Positions 18,907-31,182 of a stretch of DNA of 64,000 bases are shown piece by piece. The position numbers and the translations under genes were made by a program. The notes under the pieces are model-generated. The model did not search any database, had not been told where the DNA came from, and worked only from the letters and a program-made list of their open reading frames with translations. Position 1 is the stretch's first letter. Each line of letters begins with the position of its first letter. The stretch covers positions 1,689,598-1,753,597 of the forward strand of contig CH003264.1 of NCBI GenBank assembly GCA_000149265.1. Reading direction: 5' to 3'. The stretch comes from Ciona savignyi. Its lineage: Eukaryota; Chordata; Ascidiacea; Phlebobranchia; Cionidae.

Positions 18907-21900
18907 ATGTGGCTTTTACTTTTTTATCTCAGCATAATTTTCCAGTACTGTTTTTGTGAAAATTTAGTTACAGACGTCACCAGACAGGTAGGTCTTTTTG
19001 TACTAATATCAATTATCATTATAACAACGATATCATTTATCAATAAAACGGTAACAGGCAACAATAATATAAAAATAAATCTCGAGTCTGCAGCTGCCAT
19101 GCTTGCCATACTGGTTTTTATAATAATGTCCGTTTATATAATGTGTTTAATTATAATGTTTTACATTTACCGATTGTTACAAAATGTTGCTGCGAAGTTA
19201 AAATCTTCGGTTCCCAAACTTCTATTTTTACACCTGGGTTACCAAATCCAATGCTGAAATATGGTCTTTCGAATAACTAAGGTTTAAATTGGTACTTTCG
19301 TGAACAAATTCAGGAGAAAAAGAGTCTGTTAAAAAAATGGCCATGGCAATATAATCCCAAGATATCTTTAAGTCTTCTATTATACAAATGATTTTATGTG
19401 TCGAAGATATTGGCTACAACATAAAAACTAAACTTTATTGACTACAAAAGGAAGATTCAGGGTATTTTCATGCATGTCGTTGCCATACTTCTCATACTGA
19501 GATAAAGCCACTATTCAACATAATAACGCCATGTCCCTATTGTATATAACATTTTAAGCATAATTTCTTAAAGCAACCCTTTGTGGTTTATTTAAAGCGT
19601 CACAATGTCATAAAAATTGACCTTAATTTTGGAATTGGCTATAATTACCTTTGCAAATGAGAACATTATGCGAACTTGTAAAAAAGAAATGTTTTTGTAT
19701 TACAGGTCCTTAATATACCTGCCAATGTGAATGGGTTTGCAACCGCCTACACTGATATTAACAATGATAAATTGACAGACATCTGCCTCGTTTCAGGTAG
19801 GGGTGTTGCTAATTATATTTCTTATTAAAAAATAAATATTACTTTGTATCGTATTGTACATTTTCACTCAAGGTGACCAGAAAATGGTCTCTCTACTCCT
19901 TGGTGGTAGTGAAACAGGGAAGCCTCTGACATTGTACAAATCGCTTCATGTCCTTGAGTCTAATCTCTATATAGTTGGAACTGTCCCTGGAGATTTTAAT
20001 GGAGATGGAAATGTGGATATTCTTGTATCCATGCTTGGTTCGTATGAGTATTTTTCTACATTCCTTGATTAACCATCAGCATTATATGTATAAAAAAAAC
20101 TTTGAATTTTGGTTTGTACATATTAGGCTAACATCTTTTCACAAATTTTTAGACACTTCCTCATTAAAACAATTGGTTCAAATAAGGCTGTTCTGGGGGA
20201 ATAAGGAAAATACATTTTCAAATCAACAAAATATTGATGGACTTATACAGGATGAGCCATTGATGTTAGATGCAAATGCTGATATGATATCTGATTTATT
20301 GGTAACATTGCCAAACGGAACTAGGTAAAAATGTTAAAAAACACAAATTTTTTTTGGTGAATTCATTTGGGATGTAAATATTGTGAGTTTCTGATTGCAA
20401 ACACTGCCTGACATAGTTTGTACAAAACCATGCCTTAATGGTAAGAGTCATGAAGTCAATCTGTTTAAATCTTTTAGAAATGTTAGTTAATGTGAGAAAT
20501 CCTCCACTTCCAAAAATACCTTCACACTCTTAGGCTATATTTAATCTTTTAAGTTAGATGGGATATTCATATATTATCTTTGTAGTGGAATAATGCACTT
20601 TGGATAACATTGTGTCTGCTGTCAAGTATAAGTAATCAGAGCTATTGCAGTGTATAGTATAGATTTAGATATTCCGGCCGTTCAACTGATTAAGTGTCTG
20701 TTTGGATTTTGGTAAAGAGCCAAAACATAAACTGACTAAACTGTGCATCCAGGTTGTTTAATAGCATTAGTCATGTTAAAATGACAATGGTCAAATTTAA
20801 TTCGATTTGGTTTTACTATTTAATAAATTACATTATTGATAAAATATACACATATATCTAACCCTCTTTAGCATCTGGTTTCATATAGATTTCATACTAA
20901 ATATTTTTCAGACAATTTTGGTTGGGTCATTTGGGACCAGTTACCGAAAACTGGTCATTTAACACAGTTTCGTTTTCTACATCTCTTCCAAGCTACCCAG
21001 TAAAATCTCCTCATTCAAATTCGTTTGTTGATTTAAGTGGAGATGGCGCAGCTGATTTGTTTATAACTTCCGTGGATTCAAATAATGAAGCTGTTTTTGA
21101 AATATGGAAGGTAGCCTTTTAAATATCACTCACAGTTATCCTATTTTATTACCAGTGTACAGAATAATAGACTGTTAAAGTAAAAACACTAAGGCACTAG
21201 CAATAACATTTGTGTATGTTGTTTTATAAAAAGTTATAATAACTGTATTCTAATTTTTATACAACTTATATTGAGCAAGTGTTTACATGTCTTAATTAAA
21301 AATTTACAAAAAAGTGACAATTATACTAAGTGAAACCGTTATTAAGTGAAAACCCCTCTGTTTTAAAAATTTCTTTTATACAACCCAAACAAAATAAATT
21401 TAAATATTTTTATGACAGGGGACAGAACTTGAACTAAAGTTGATTTCCAACTATTCGTTTTCTTCTTTGTTGTTAAATCATAATATAGAAGTTGGTCAAT
21501 CCGTGTTTGCTGATATAAATGGTGATGGTCTTCAAGAACATATTCTGCCTGTGTGTGAGCTTCAGGGGAAAAGGTAAATTTTGGTATAACCTTTGTTCAA
21601 CACAAAAAAGAAATAAAAGAAACCGTTAGGTTTGGGGAAAAATGGAAATGTTTTTTCACCAATTACAGCGAATATTTTTCTTAATTAGCTTTGGTTGCTA
21701 ACATTGTCCAAAAGTCACAATTGGGATGTTTGATTTTGCCTTGTAACTTTACTCTGGCAGTGACATACACAATTGTTGTAAACCAAGTAACTTAAGTGAG
21801 CGGATAAATGGGGGAAAGGTTTTATGCAAAGCTTGACAAGTTTTTGGATCGCAGTTTTGATAACATTTTGCCAAAGCTTACCAGTGAAGAATGTCTGTAC

Positions 21901-24752
21901 AATTAGAACACCTGTATCCATTGTCCAAGTAACAACATCATTTCATCTGCAAGAAAAAAAAATTTCCAACACTGTCTGTATCATAATCAAATTTATTGGT
22001 TTAGATGTATCCATAGTATGATCTTTGTTTATTTGGATGGTGAGTGGATTGAACTGTTCTCTGGTGGAGATCATTTGAATTTTATATCTTTGCAAACAAG
22101 GTAAAAACTGGTTTAATAACACTAAACTTCTAACAGTATTATTACCCGGGATACGTAATTGCTTACCACAAATTATTTGTCTATAGTTTTCTTAATGTTC
22201 CGATAACTCTTGTGCTTGGAGATTTTAACCAGGATATCCACATGGATCTAGTTTGTGTGATGCAAACAACCAACGACAGCAAGTCTCAAGCTCATATTCT
22301 CTATGGAGGTCCATGCAGGTAATCCTGGTGTTAAAGCTGCGGGGAAAATAAAATGAGTTAGTTAAGAATTATAATAAGTTTGGTCAAACAAAAATTCCCA
22401 GTTTTATGTGTTTGTCTGTGTTTGGCATGTTAGAGCATGAGGTTACTGGTGGAATTTGTGTCTTTAACCCAGTCGCTTGATAATTGTGTGTGTACTTAGA
22501 CAAGACACTATACTGGTGTTGTTCAACTATCTTTCTATTGGTTAGTTCAGATCGTGAGTGATCCAACTATAACTGTATATATATCTTTGATTATGGAGTA
22601 CACCAGCTGTTAGGATATAAATAACACATTAACTCATTCATTTTGACAAATATTAAAAACAGTATAAAGTTCTTATTGTTTTGTATATTGCAGCGACGCA
22701 AAATGTCAAAAAGCAAATCACCAATTCTCACATAAACTGGCTATACCGAATTCAGATGGAGCGTTTTCAGCTTCATTCTATAGCCTACAAAACAATGGAG
22801 CGCTTGATATTCTGGTATCTACATCTGCAACCAATGTTTCACTTCATGCTTATCATAACATTGGAGTCAATGATGCAAGTTTTGTCACAATAAAGGTTAG
22901 TCTTAATTGACATTTCAGTGGGATGGGTTTGGTAATATATAGTTTTGATGATATGCTTGTCTCAGTACTCTTTATTGTGTCATCCTTTCATAACTACTTT
23001 TAACATTTAAATGTATTCTCGCAGACAATTGAATAATTCGTATATTTTAGGTATTACCAGGTAGTGAAGAAATACGAAGTTGCAATGTAGCAGGACCAAC
23101 AGTTCAGTATAACTCAATCAATGTTATGGTAGGTTTTTCCATAACTCACCATTTGAATTTTTACTTTTTTATAGCTCTGTGTTGATTTTAGGGAGGAAAT
23201 CAAAGATTTTCTGCAGTTCAGTTATCTCAATCAGCTCACTTATCATTGCAACTGCCATATGTGTCGTTTGGTTTGGGAAGACTGCCAAATTTCATTGATA
23301 GCATCACCGTGTTTGTTCCACTTCCATTGATACCTTCCTCTGCAGGTAACATTTTCATGACTTATTAATTACAAGACATCTTGTCATGTTGTAATTTGCA
23401 CATTAATTGGTTTTACATTTAGAAAGCCAGTTAAACCCAAGTTTGTTATGAGCCATTGTTATTCTTAACCCATGCGTTTGTCCCATTTATGGGGATAAAA
23501 CATGAATATGATGTATGCTTCATGTAATTACCTTTTTAAGGGGTATTCTTAAAAGCAAAATAGTTATCATGTTTAAGGTGTATTGTGCATATCTTTAAAG
23601 TAAGTGTTTAATTCATTCAAAAGGATGTAAGTCCACTCTCAAAAGATAATCTTTCCTGGAAATAACACATTAAAAAATACCAAAGCCAAACAACCTTTGA
23701 AACATTTAGAGGATAACCTAACTTTATACCTGCTATTAAATTGTTTAATGATTATTTCTTGTAATATTACACTTGATTGAGGTCTAATAATTCTCTTGAC
23801 ACAAATCCCAGATGAATAGGAATTGCAGAGCGTAGGTTTAAACATGCAATTTTCTGTCTCATATTTAGACACTAAAAAAACAGGATTTGGTGCTTATTTA
23901 GCCACTGTAAATATATATTTACAGGTTCACGGAACAAGTATGAAGTACTACATAGTACATGGACCATGCTGATACCAAATTCTAAATTATATGTCATACC
24001 ATATCCAGTTAACGATACCTCCATGTGAGTCAAACATGCACATTTTTATTGATTCTGCGCACAAAACAAAGCTAAAGTATATATTTTTAAGTTGAGACAT
24101 TTCTTAAAATTAAAATTGCTTTATTTTATTATTTATATAAAAGTTTCTTGATGTGATATATCTTTTTCAATGTGATATATATTTTTTTAAATGAACATCT
24201 ATTATTGCAAATGGAAGTCAACCCGGAATACTAGTTTTGTATTTGTCCGACCGGTTAGTTTGGTGGTTTATTGCGACGCCTTTCAACCGTAAGGTTTAAG
24301 GTTCGAAACTGATCGCTAGTCGGTTGTGTCCTCCGGAAAGGCACTTAACGGATATTGCCCGAAGCCCACCGGATTAATGGGTTTTACCAAACTAAAGGAA
24401 TGTTTGAATCATGCACAACACACTGCAATAGCTCCGATAACCCGACGATGAGCGCGAGGTGATCTAACGATTGCCCGTATATTAACCCCCTTGGTTTTCC
24501 CATTAACGGGAATAAACATGAATATCCTATTCCTATCCTATAATTTCCGAAAATGGTTATTCTTAACTTTTCAGGTGGAGAAATATATTAGTTGTTACAC
24601 CAAGTCGCAACATAGTCTCCACTGCAATTGTTTTGCTTTCCACCTGTTTCATTGTTGCTATAACAACAACAATATTGCACTGTTTGGAACGAAGGGAGGA
24701 CAAAAGAGAAAAGATTCGTGAAGCACATCGATTTCATTTCGATGCAATGTGA
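18907..24752 (+). CDS. ITFG1: T-cell immunomodulatory protein homologue, integrin-alpha FG-GAP repeat protein
   Basis: Thirteen exons: 18907-18987, 19706-19796, 19873-20037, 20153-20324, 20912-21110, 21419-21573, 22005-22100, 22187-22318, 22694-22895, 23051-23128, 23192-23345, 23925-24024, 24575-24752. All are GT-AG with balanced phases and give 600 residues (human 612). An N-terminal signal peptide (MWLLLFYLSIIFQYCFC) is followed by FG-GAP beta-propeller repeats with DxNxDG calcium loops (DINNDKLTD, DFNGDGNVD, DLSGDGAAD, DINGDGLQE, DFNQDIHMD). One C-terminal membrane helix (about IVSTAIVLLSTCFIVAITTT) and a short basic tail close the protein. It is a type I surface glycoprotein, reported in vertebrates to modulate T cells and to bind RUVBL proteins; its role in tunicates is unknown. 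The chosen ATG follows an in-frame TTG and starts right at the signal peptide. Intron 12 holds a full SINE. Confidence 0.93.
23455..23512 (+). repeat. SINE tail fragment in ITFG1 intron 11
   Basis: CCCATTTATGGGGATAAAACATGAATATG matches only the 3' end of the SINE. Confidence 0.5.
24236..24540 (+). repeat. SINE (Cics-like), near full length, in ITFG1 intron 12
   Basis: Starts TCCGACCGGTTAGTTTGGTGG, has the B-box-like GGTTCGAAACTGATCG, CACTGCAATAGCTCCG, CCATTAACGGGAATAAACATG and a CCTATTCCTATCC tail. It ends about 35 bases before the exon 13 acceptor. Confidence 0.85.
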
Positions 24753-25118
24753 TGATTGTTTACAACTTGTTCATGCTATCCAATGTGCCCACTGTGAATG
24801 TGACTTAAGGAAGTTTGGTTTAAAAGTTGGAATCGAACTGGATTATTTATGTTTAACCCCGTAAATGGGCAATCTTCAAATTGCCACCCGTCCACTGTCA
24901 CTGTCAGTTTACCGAAGCTATTGCAGTGTGTTGTGCATGATTTGGACGTTACTTTAATTTGGTGAACTCCTTTTATTTTTTATTTATCCCCTTCAGCTGC
25001 AAGACAACGAACTAACTAAGCTTATCGGCCACACTAAGTTGTTTCTAAATCGGATTATCCACGTCTTTTATTTAGGCCTACTAGTTTGCACATTGTTTTC
25101 CAATACTTTATACTGTAT

Positions 25119-25124
25119 AATAAA
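25119..25124 (+). terminator. candidate poly(A) signal of ITFG1
   Basis: AATAAA about 370 bases after the ITFG1 stop codon; the first canonical hexamer seen in that stretch. Confidence 0.4.
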
Positions 25125-25359
25125 ATGAAACTAAATAGTTTACGGAGCAATTGTTTATGATTTGTGACGTTTATATTTTTTTGTGTAACCCATTAGTCGA
25201 CTTCGGACGTTAAGTGTTGTCCTCGAGGACACAGCCAACAGGCAACGGTTGATTTCAAGATAATTAATTTACCGTTGCCTCTAGACGGCGGCGGGTTTCG
25301 GAACTAAAACAGTAAAAACTTCACTAATATTCACAACTGCAATAGATCCAGGTACCCGA

Positions 25360-25552
25360 CGGTGAGAAGACGGAAGTCTAACGGAAAGTTTTTTCTAGGT
25401 TTGGCGGCCGCGTCCGCTATATTTATTACATATTTCCTTTTTTTAATGACGTGTTTTAACGACTGTTCGTTTTGCCGTCTTTTCCTGTTCCCGTGTCGAG
25501 ATTATATTCGTTTGCCATTTTTAAAAAACTGGGGCAAAAAATGAATAAAATA
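25360..25552 (+). repeat. interspersed repeat, copy A
   Basis: Shares an ordered set of words with 30180-30385: CGT-CGCT-TATTTATT, ACATGTTTTA-CG-CTGTTCGTTTTGCC, TTTGCC and GGGGCAAAAAATGAATAAA. Non-coding; family not recognised. Confidence 0.5.
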
Positions 25553-26509
25553 AACTAGAACTAAACTAAACTTTCTTATGCTTCTAGATCTACGGACAAA
25601 AGATAATTTATATTTTGTAGATAAAAAGCAGGGATCCTGTATTTTATCGTTTTAGTGTGCAACGAGCAGCAGTTGGAACACCTTACGATTAGAGCAACGT
25701 TTGTGGCATAGCAGAGTTTTAATTGCTAAGAATGGACTGGTAGCGTCTTTAATGGTAAGAATGGAGTTTATAGGTTTACTCTGTATTCTGCACAAGCTTA
25801 CCAGCAGTAACATATAACATGCAGTACTGGAAACACATGCTGCACAATGTGATGGTAGCACTTGAATTTTAAGGTACACCACAGATAATTCGCAAAATAA
25901 AGGGCACCACCGGCTGGCTAGCGACCAGTTTCGAATATGCAACCTGTCGGTTGAAAGACGTCGCATAAAACCCACCAGACTAATCGGTGGAACAAAGGAC
26001 GAACGTTATAATTATGGCTTGTATGTAATTTAATAAACCAATTACAGCTCGTTAAAAAAATGTGTCCGAAATATATACAATATATAAGAATAAAGTGTAT
26101 GTTATGCGTAACCCGAAAAAGATGTCACATTAAAAGAAACAAAAATGAGAAATAGTGGGGTCTAGCATATAAAATTACTATGGTTTTACAGTAAACAGGT
26201 CGAGCAATGACTGATCGACTGCGCCGCCTATCTTTTCTAATACAAAAAGAATCATCCCAATGCGGCTTTGTATTTTGCAGTAAGTCGCCGTATCAAGTAA
26301 AACATAACATTTTATATAGAAATATCGACATGATATTTTTTAGCACTTGAAACGTTAATTTCGTAGAAAAAAAATGTTGGTGACATATTTGCTCTCATAT
26401 TAAAAAGAAATATGGGCGGGTCTGTAGTACCTACTATAGTAGTTTAATTACTTTGGGTTATTATTTTGTTCTGTTGACTGTTTGAAAGCTATTTGTTCCA
26501 AGCGAAAAA

Positions 26510-28018
26510 ATGAAACCTATTGCGAATGGCAGACCGAAGTGTGAAAATGCACCAAGAAAGCGTTTTCAAGAAGAGTTTGAACCTACGCCATTATACATTG
26601 CGGTTATAACATACTTAAACTATGGAATCATAACTGTGTTCGGATTTTTGCGAGACTTTCTTCGTAAACATGGGTTTGAGAAAACTCATTCTTCTACAGA
26701 AGCTTCTGATATGAAAGATTTTGTACCACTTTATGCAAGCTTTGAAAGTTTCTACACTAGAAACATCTACAACAGGATACAAGACGTATTTAACAGACCA
26801 ATCTGTAGTGTACCTGGTCCAGTTATTGACATCGTTGAAAGGCAGTTTTCTAAATCTGGTTGGATGTTTAAATACACAGGAAAAGTTCTGAAGAATGTTG
26901 TCAATTTGGGTTCATATAATTATTTGGGTTTTGCTGAAAACAAAGGGCCATGTGCAGAAGCTTCAATTAAAGCAATTGAGAAATATGGAGTTGGCGTCTG
27001 TAGCTCTAGAAGAGAAATTGGGAATTTAGATATTCACCAACAATTAGAAGAAAAAATGGCTGCCTATCTTGATGTTGAAGCATGCTTAACATTTGGGATG
27101 GGGTTTGCCACAAACTCAATGAATATTCCGTGCCTTGTATCCAAAGGTTGCCTTATTCTCAGTGATGAATTAAACCATGCGTCTCTGGTACTTGGATGCA
27201 GACTCTCTGGTGCACAAATAAGAGTCTTTAAGCACAATGACATGAAAGATTTGGAGAAAAAACTGCGAGATGCAGTTGTATATGGTCAGCCACGGACACA
27301 GCGCCCGTGGAAGAAAATTCTTATCATAGTTGAAGGAGTCTACAGCATGGAAGGCTCAATTGTGAATCTTCCAGGTGTGCTCGAGCTTAAGAAGAAATAT
27401 AAAGCGTACTTGTTTTTGGATGAAGCTCACAGCATTGGTGCACTTGGTTCCCGTGGACGTGGTGTCACAGAATATTTTGGAATTCATCCCAGAGAGGTCG
27501 ATATTATGATGGGAACTTTCACAAAGAGTTTTGGTGCAGCCGGTGGATATATAGCTGGTACACATGCTCTAGTTGAGCATTTGAGAATGCATTCACATTC
27601 AGCATGCTATGCAACATCTATGTCACCTCCTGTGTGTGAGCAAATCATCACAAGTCTCCACATCATTTCTTCTACGGATGAAGGCAAACACCGAATAAAA
27701 CAGCTTGCTGATAACTGCAAAATGTTCCGACAAGGGATTAAGAAGCTTGGATGCATAGTGTATGGCAATAATGATTCCCCTGTTGTTCCTGCGATGATAT
27801 ACGCCCCAACAAAAATAGGAGCTTTCAGTCGGGAAATGTTAAAACGGGGATTTGGTGTGGTTGTTGTTGGATTTCCTGCAACACCAATTGTGGAATCCCG
27901 AGTAAGATTCTGCATTTCTGCTGCACTGACAGAAGAGCAACTGAAAGAGGCACTCAATGCTATAGCGGAATTGAGTGATTTATTGTGCTTAAAATATTCA
28001 AGAAAACATGTAAAATAG
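26510..28018 (+). CDS. SPTLC2: serine palmitoyltransferase, long-chain base subunit 2
   Basis: Catalytic PLP subunit of serine palmitoyltransferase, which joins serine and palmitoyl-CoA to start sphingolipid synthesis at the ER. A single exon of 502 residues. A membrane helix lies near residues 27-49 ([20 protein letters not shown]). The alpha-oxoamine synthase domain shows LGSYNYLG (134-141), the His of [19 protein letters not shown] (303-310) with the PLP-contacting Asp and His, and [13 protein letters not shown] with the Schiff-base lysine at 339. Slightly shorter than human SPTLC2 (562). It could be annotated SPTLC3, since vertebrate 2 and 3 are paralogues and a tunicate gene may precede the split. 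The vertebrate gene is multi-exon; this copy has no introns but no sign of decay. Confidence 0.95.
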   Translation: MKPIANGRPKCENAPRKRFQEEFEPTPLYIAVITYLNYGIITVFGFLRDFLRKHGFEKTHSSTEASDMKDFVPLYASFESFYTRNIYNRIQDVFNRPICSVPGPVIDIVERQFSKSGWMFKYTGKVLKNVVNLGSYNYLGFAENKGPCAEASIKAIEKYGVGVCSSRREIGNLDIHQQLEEKMAAYLDVEACLTFGMGFATNSMNIPCLVSKGCLILSDELNHASLVLGCRLSGAQIRVFKHNDMKDLEKKLRDAVVYGQPRTQRPWKKILIIVEGVYSMEGSIVNLPGVLELKKKYKAYLFLDEAHSIGALGSRGRGVTEYFGIHPREVDIMMGTFTKSFGAAGGYIAGTHALVEHLRMHSHSACYATSMSPPVCEQIITSLHIISSTDEGKHRIKQLADNCKMFRQGIKKLGCIVYGNNDSPVVPAMIYAPTKIGAFSREMLKRGFGVVVVGFPATPIVESRVRFCISAALTEEQLKEALNAIAELSDLLCLKYSRKHVK

Positions 28019-28880
28019 TTTTATTGATAATTTTTTGTTTGTTTCTGTTATGAATGAGGTGTTTATCATTTATCTGACTCATTTCAATCAGCGTTTTTTA
28101 TCAAATTTTTAATTTTCTCAGAGGATTTTTTTTTGAAGAAATTATCATTTTGGGCGCTTGACATAATGTATCATGTAAATTTGTGTCAAATGCACTGTGT
28201 TGCAGTTATTTCTGAAGGTGGCTTTATAAGCCTCTTCATTTTATCTATACTGGCACTACAATAATTTTTATACCAAATTTTCAATTTTCGCAGTACGGTA
28301 CTGTACGTGTCGATGCAGTTTTTCTACTAACTTAACCATTCACATAAAAATTTATTCATTTTTATACTTGGATTTGTGTGACATCAATCTGGTGCACCGA
28401 CTTGTATATACCTTTGTGTGGTAACTACCTATGACAGACCTTGTTTGGATGGAAGTTTCCAATGTTTTATCTCATTTTATGTTATGCATTTTATATTAAG
28501 CTAGTAGTCCTATTTAAGTAACACTTGATAACTATGGTGGCAAGGTATTACCAACCCTCCATGTAACTATATTGCGCTTTTTTCTATCCATATCACAACA
28601 GTAGTACAATTAACCTGTGTTAATTACCTAGTTTGGTGATTTGTGTTGTTAGACATTTCCTCAATTAGCAGCAATATTCGCTTAGTCCAAATTCAGTAAA
28701 TCGTGTTAGCAATAGCCAATCTGAGCTTAACGGCCTTGGTTATGATTTTTTAGAAAAGTGTACTTTACAATGCAAGTGGCAATCCATGTACAGAACAGGC
28801 AAGTTTTTCAACGTTCTTTTATCTACAATGCTCGCAAGCTTATCTGGCCAGTTCAATTTTACCAGATAATAAGGCGGATT
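28019..28880. other. SPTLC2 3' flank
   Basis: AT-rich non-coding sequence, presumably including the SPTLC2 3' untranslated region. No canonical AATAAA stands out. Confidence 0.35.
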
Positions 28881-28884
28881 GTGG

Positions 28885-28950
28885 GTTCTGGCAATGTCCG
28901 GTAAGTGCCTTGCCCAAGGACAACCAACCAGCTAGCGACCAAAAACGCCT
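28885..28950 (-). repeat. SINE fragment
   Basis: GGCAATGTCCGGTAAGTGCCTTGCCCAAGGACAACC... followed by AGCTAGCGACCA is the reversed head/middle of the SINE family. Confidence 0.6.
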
Positions 28951-29104
28951 CAAGCTATGAGATAAATGGATAAGGGCTTTTGGTCATCTGATTATGACGT
29001 ATTCCTCACGAGTTATTTAAGCCTCAAGGCCTGGTCATTTTTAATTACCTCAAGGGCGTTGTCCGGAGCTTAAATTGGAGAGAGGGAGGAGTTGGTTTGG
29101 CACT

Positions 29105-29475
29105 CGATCCGCAAATTTTTCGTCGCTGGTAGCGGCATAAAAATAGGACAGTTCCTCGCTTCTAGCTGGACTGTCACATGCGTTTTATTTGCTCCGATTA
29201 AAGCGGCAGATCCTATGCTTGCTGTATATATCTGTTGGGATTGCGCCCCAAGCTATGAAAGCAACGAAGCGTTTGGCGATTTCTACTGTTTGCCGGAGAA
29301 GTTAGGAGGTTAGTGGTTATGGTTTGCCAGTGTAGTGGTTGCCTAGGGTGCCGCTTTAATCGGGATCTGCCATCTACCAGCAGATAAAACGCATATGACA
29401 GTCCCGCTTTAAGCGACGATCTAACCCATTTTCATGCTGCTTCAAGCGATGGAAAATTGGCGGATCGGGTGATTT
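29105..29475. mobile_element. foldback MITE with ~100-bp inverted arms
   Basis: Left arm 29105-29215 and right arm about 29350-29475 are inverted copies: CGATCCGC-AATTTT-TCG, CGCTTCTAGC, GGACTGTCACATGCGTTTTAT and CCGATTAAAGCGGCAGATCC recur in reverse on the right. There is about 130 bases of loop. A short frame over the left arm (29092-29313) is an artefact of the repeat. Confidence 0.6.
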
Positions 29476-29479
29476 TGGG

Positions 29480-30115
29480 CCGAACGGAGTAAGTCCTGGG
29501 AAGGAAAGTCAACAGGCTTCGGCAGGTTGCTGGTACAAAGTTCCCGTTTTACAGAGCTTTTTCGCACAGTACAAATCACAGAAAGAACAAGACAAAGATA
29601 GCATCTTCCGGTTTGAAATAGGAACTGATTGGCAAGTCGTATGAACCAAGGAAAGTGAACTTTCTGTTATCGGCACCGAGCCTGTTATTTTGACGCGATT
29701 CGCAGCGAAGCGTCCACGAAGTACATTGAATTATTCCCATGTTTTATTGACAACGTTTTGACAATAAACAAACTAACGTTCAAACCGGCGTGGCCTCGAT
29801 CTTTGAGGCGGTATATTCGATCCACGCGCGCAGCACCAAGCGCTTAACTTCTTTATATCGTCAAACGTTGCAGTAACAGAGGGTCTATTTTTCAAAATAT
29901 CGTCAAACTTTGCATTACACATGTCCATATACAGACATGAAAACCTTGATTTATTTCGTTTTAATATTTTTCCTTTTTTGGTTCATACTGAAGTGAACCA
30001 TTTTCCACTCTTAAATGAGCGTTATATGAAATGCATTATTGTTATGGACATAGTTATGTATTGAATATTTAAAGTAAATATACACCGGTAAGGGCGCTTG
30101 ACTTAGTGGAATTTC
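29480..30115. other. non-coding region, nothing recognised
   Basis: No open frame of note and no recognised repeat. GC content is locally higher around 29640-29840. Confidence 0.35.
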
Positions 30116-30179
30116 ATTTTAGTGTTTTATTCACGGTTTGGGACCTTTCTCCGAAAGTCTGCTTCCCCTCAATACAGGT

Positions 30180-30385
30180 CGCGCTTTATCTTACTCTTCT
30201 TCAGGCCTTTATATCGTCTTAATTCCTTTGTTTGTTTTTTCGTAGGTTGGGCCGTCACGTACGCTGTATTTATTTATATTCTTTTTGAAATAACATGTTT
30301 TACCGGCTGTTCGTTTTGCCATCTTTTTGTGCACTGATTTGCTTTATTTGCCTCTATTTAATACCGAGGCAAAAATGAATAAACT
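30180..30385 (+). repeat. interspersed repeat, copy B
   Basis: Second copy of the family at 25360-25552, with CTGTTCGTTTTGCCATCTTTT and GAGGCAAAAATGAATAAAC as the clearest shared parts. Confidence 0.5.
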
Positions 30386-30465
30386 AAAAACTGATTAATT
30401 CCGATAATACCATACAGGTTGTTCACAGACCAAAAGCACTCTACGACTGACCAAAGACTGACAAT

Positions 30466-30765
30466 AGGATAGGATATTCATGTTTATCCCCGTGAATGGG
30501 AAAACCCCAGGGGTTATCACACGGGCAATCGTCAGATCACCTCGCGCCCATCGTCGGGTTACCGGAGCTATTGCAGTGTGTTGTATGTGATAGACACGTT
30601 CCTTCAATTTGGTAGAACCCATTAATCCGCTGGGTTCAGGCAATGTCCGTAAAGTGCCTTGCCCAAGGACACAACCGACTAGCTAGCGACCAGTTTCGCA
30701 CCTGCAACCTTTCGATTGAAAGGCAACGCACTTAACCGCTAGACCATCGGGCCGGACAAATTACC
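30466..30765 (-). repeat. SINE (Cics-like), full length
   Basis: Reverse copy of the family: GGATAGGATATTCATG at the tail end, then CCCCGTGAATGGGAAAACC, CTCCGGTAACC in reverse, and a head reading GCTAGCGACCAGTTTCGCACC with GGTCTAGCGGTTAAGTGCG on its coding strand. The last motif is a good pol III A box. Confidence 0.88.
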
Positions 30766-31182
30766 ACTTTGCCTACCAGGAGAGGTTGGTGGCAACACGC
30801 TTAGCAGATATCACAATTTTTAAATTAAAATATTTAAACAATAATATTTTAAAATAAAGTAGGGTTTCTACTGGACTTACGCAAACACTAATTAAACCAA
30901 ATAAAAAAAAATAATTTAGAATATTACTGCAAGGTGCCGAACAATGACTTTTCTCAAATGACAAACAAAACGTAAGAACTACAGGGCATACGGGAACATA
31001 AGTTGTTTTATTGGAACAAATTTAAAAAAATATGATTAAACCAAGAAAACCTGGGTCACTTTATCCACTAGAAATTTTAGATATAGAAAAGTATCATGTT
31101 TTGCTAATACAGTTGTGATAAACGAAGAACACATAATATAAAAGAAATAATACAGTAACTGTAAAGAACACATAAATCCAGT

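Larger units (their letters stand above)
24845..25990 (-). repeat. cluster of reversed SINE fragments
   Basis: Three pieces: 24845-24990 (3' half reversed), 25185-25250 (short head-like piece) and 25905-25990 (reversed tRNA-like head with GCTAGCGACCAGTTTCGAA). The stretch between them has no gene; 25360-25550 holds a different repeat, listed separately. Confidence 0.55.
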
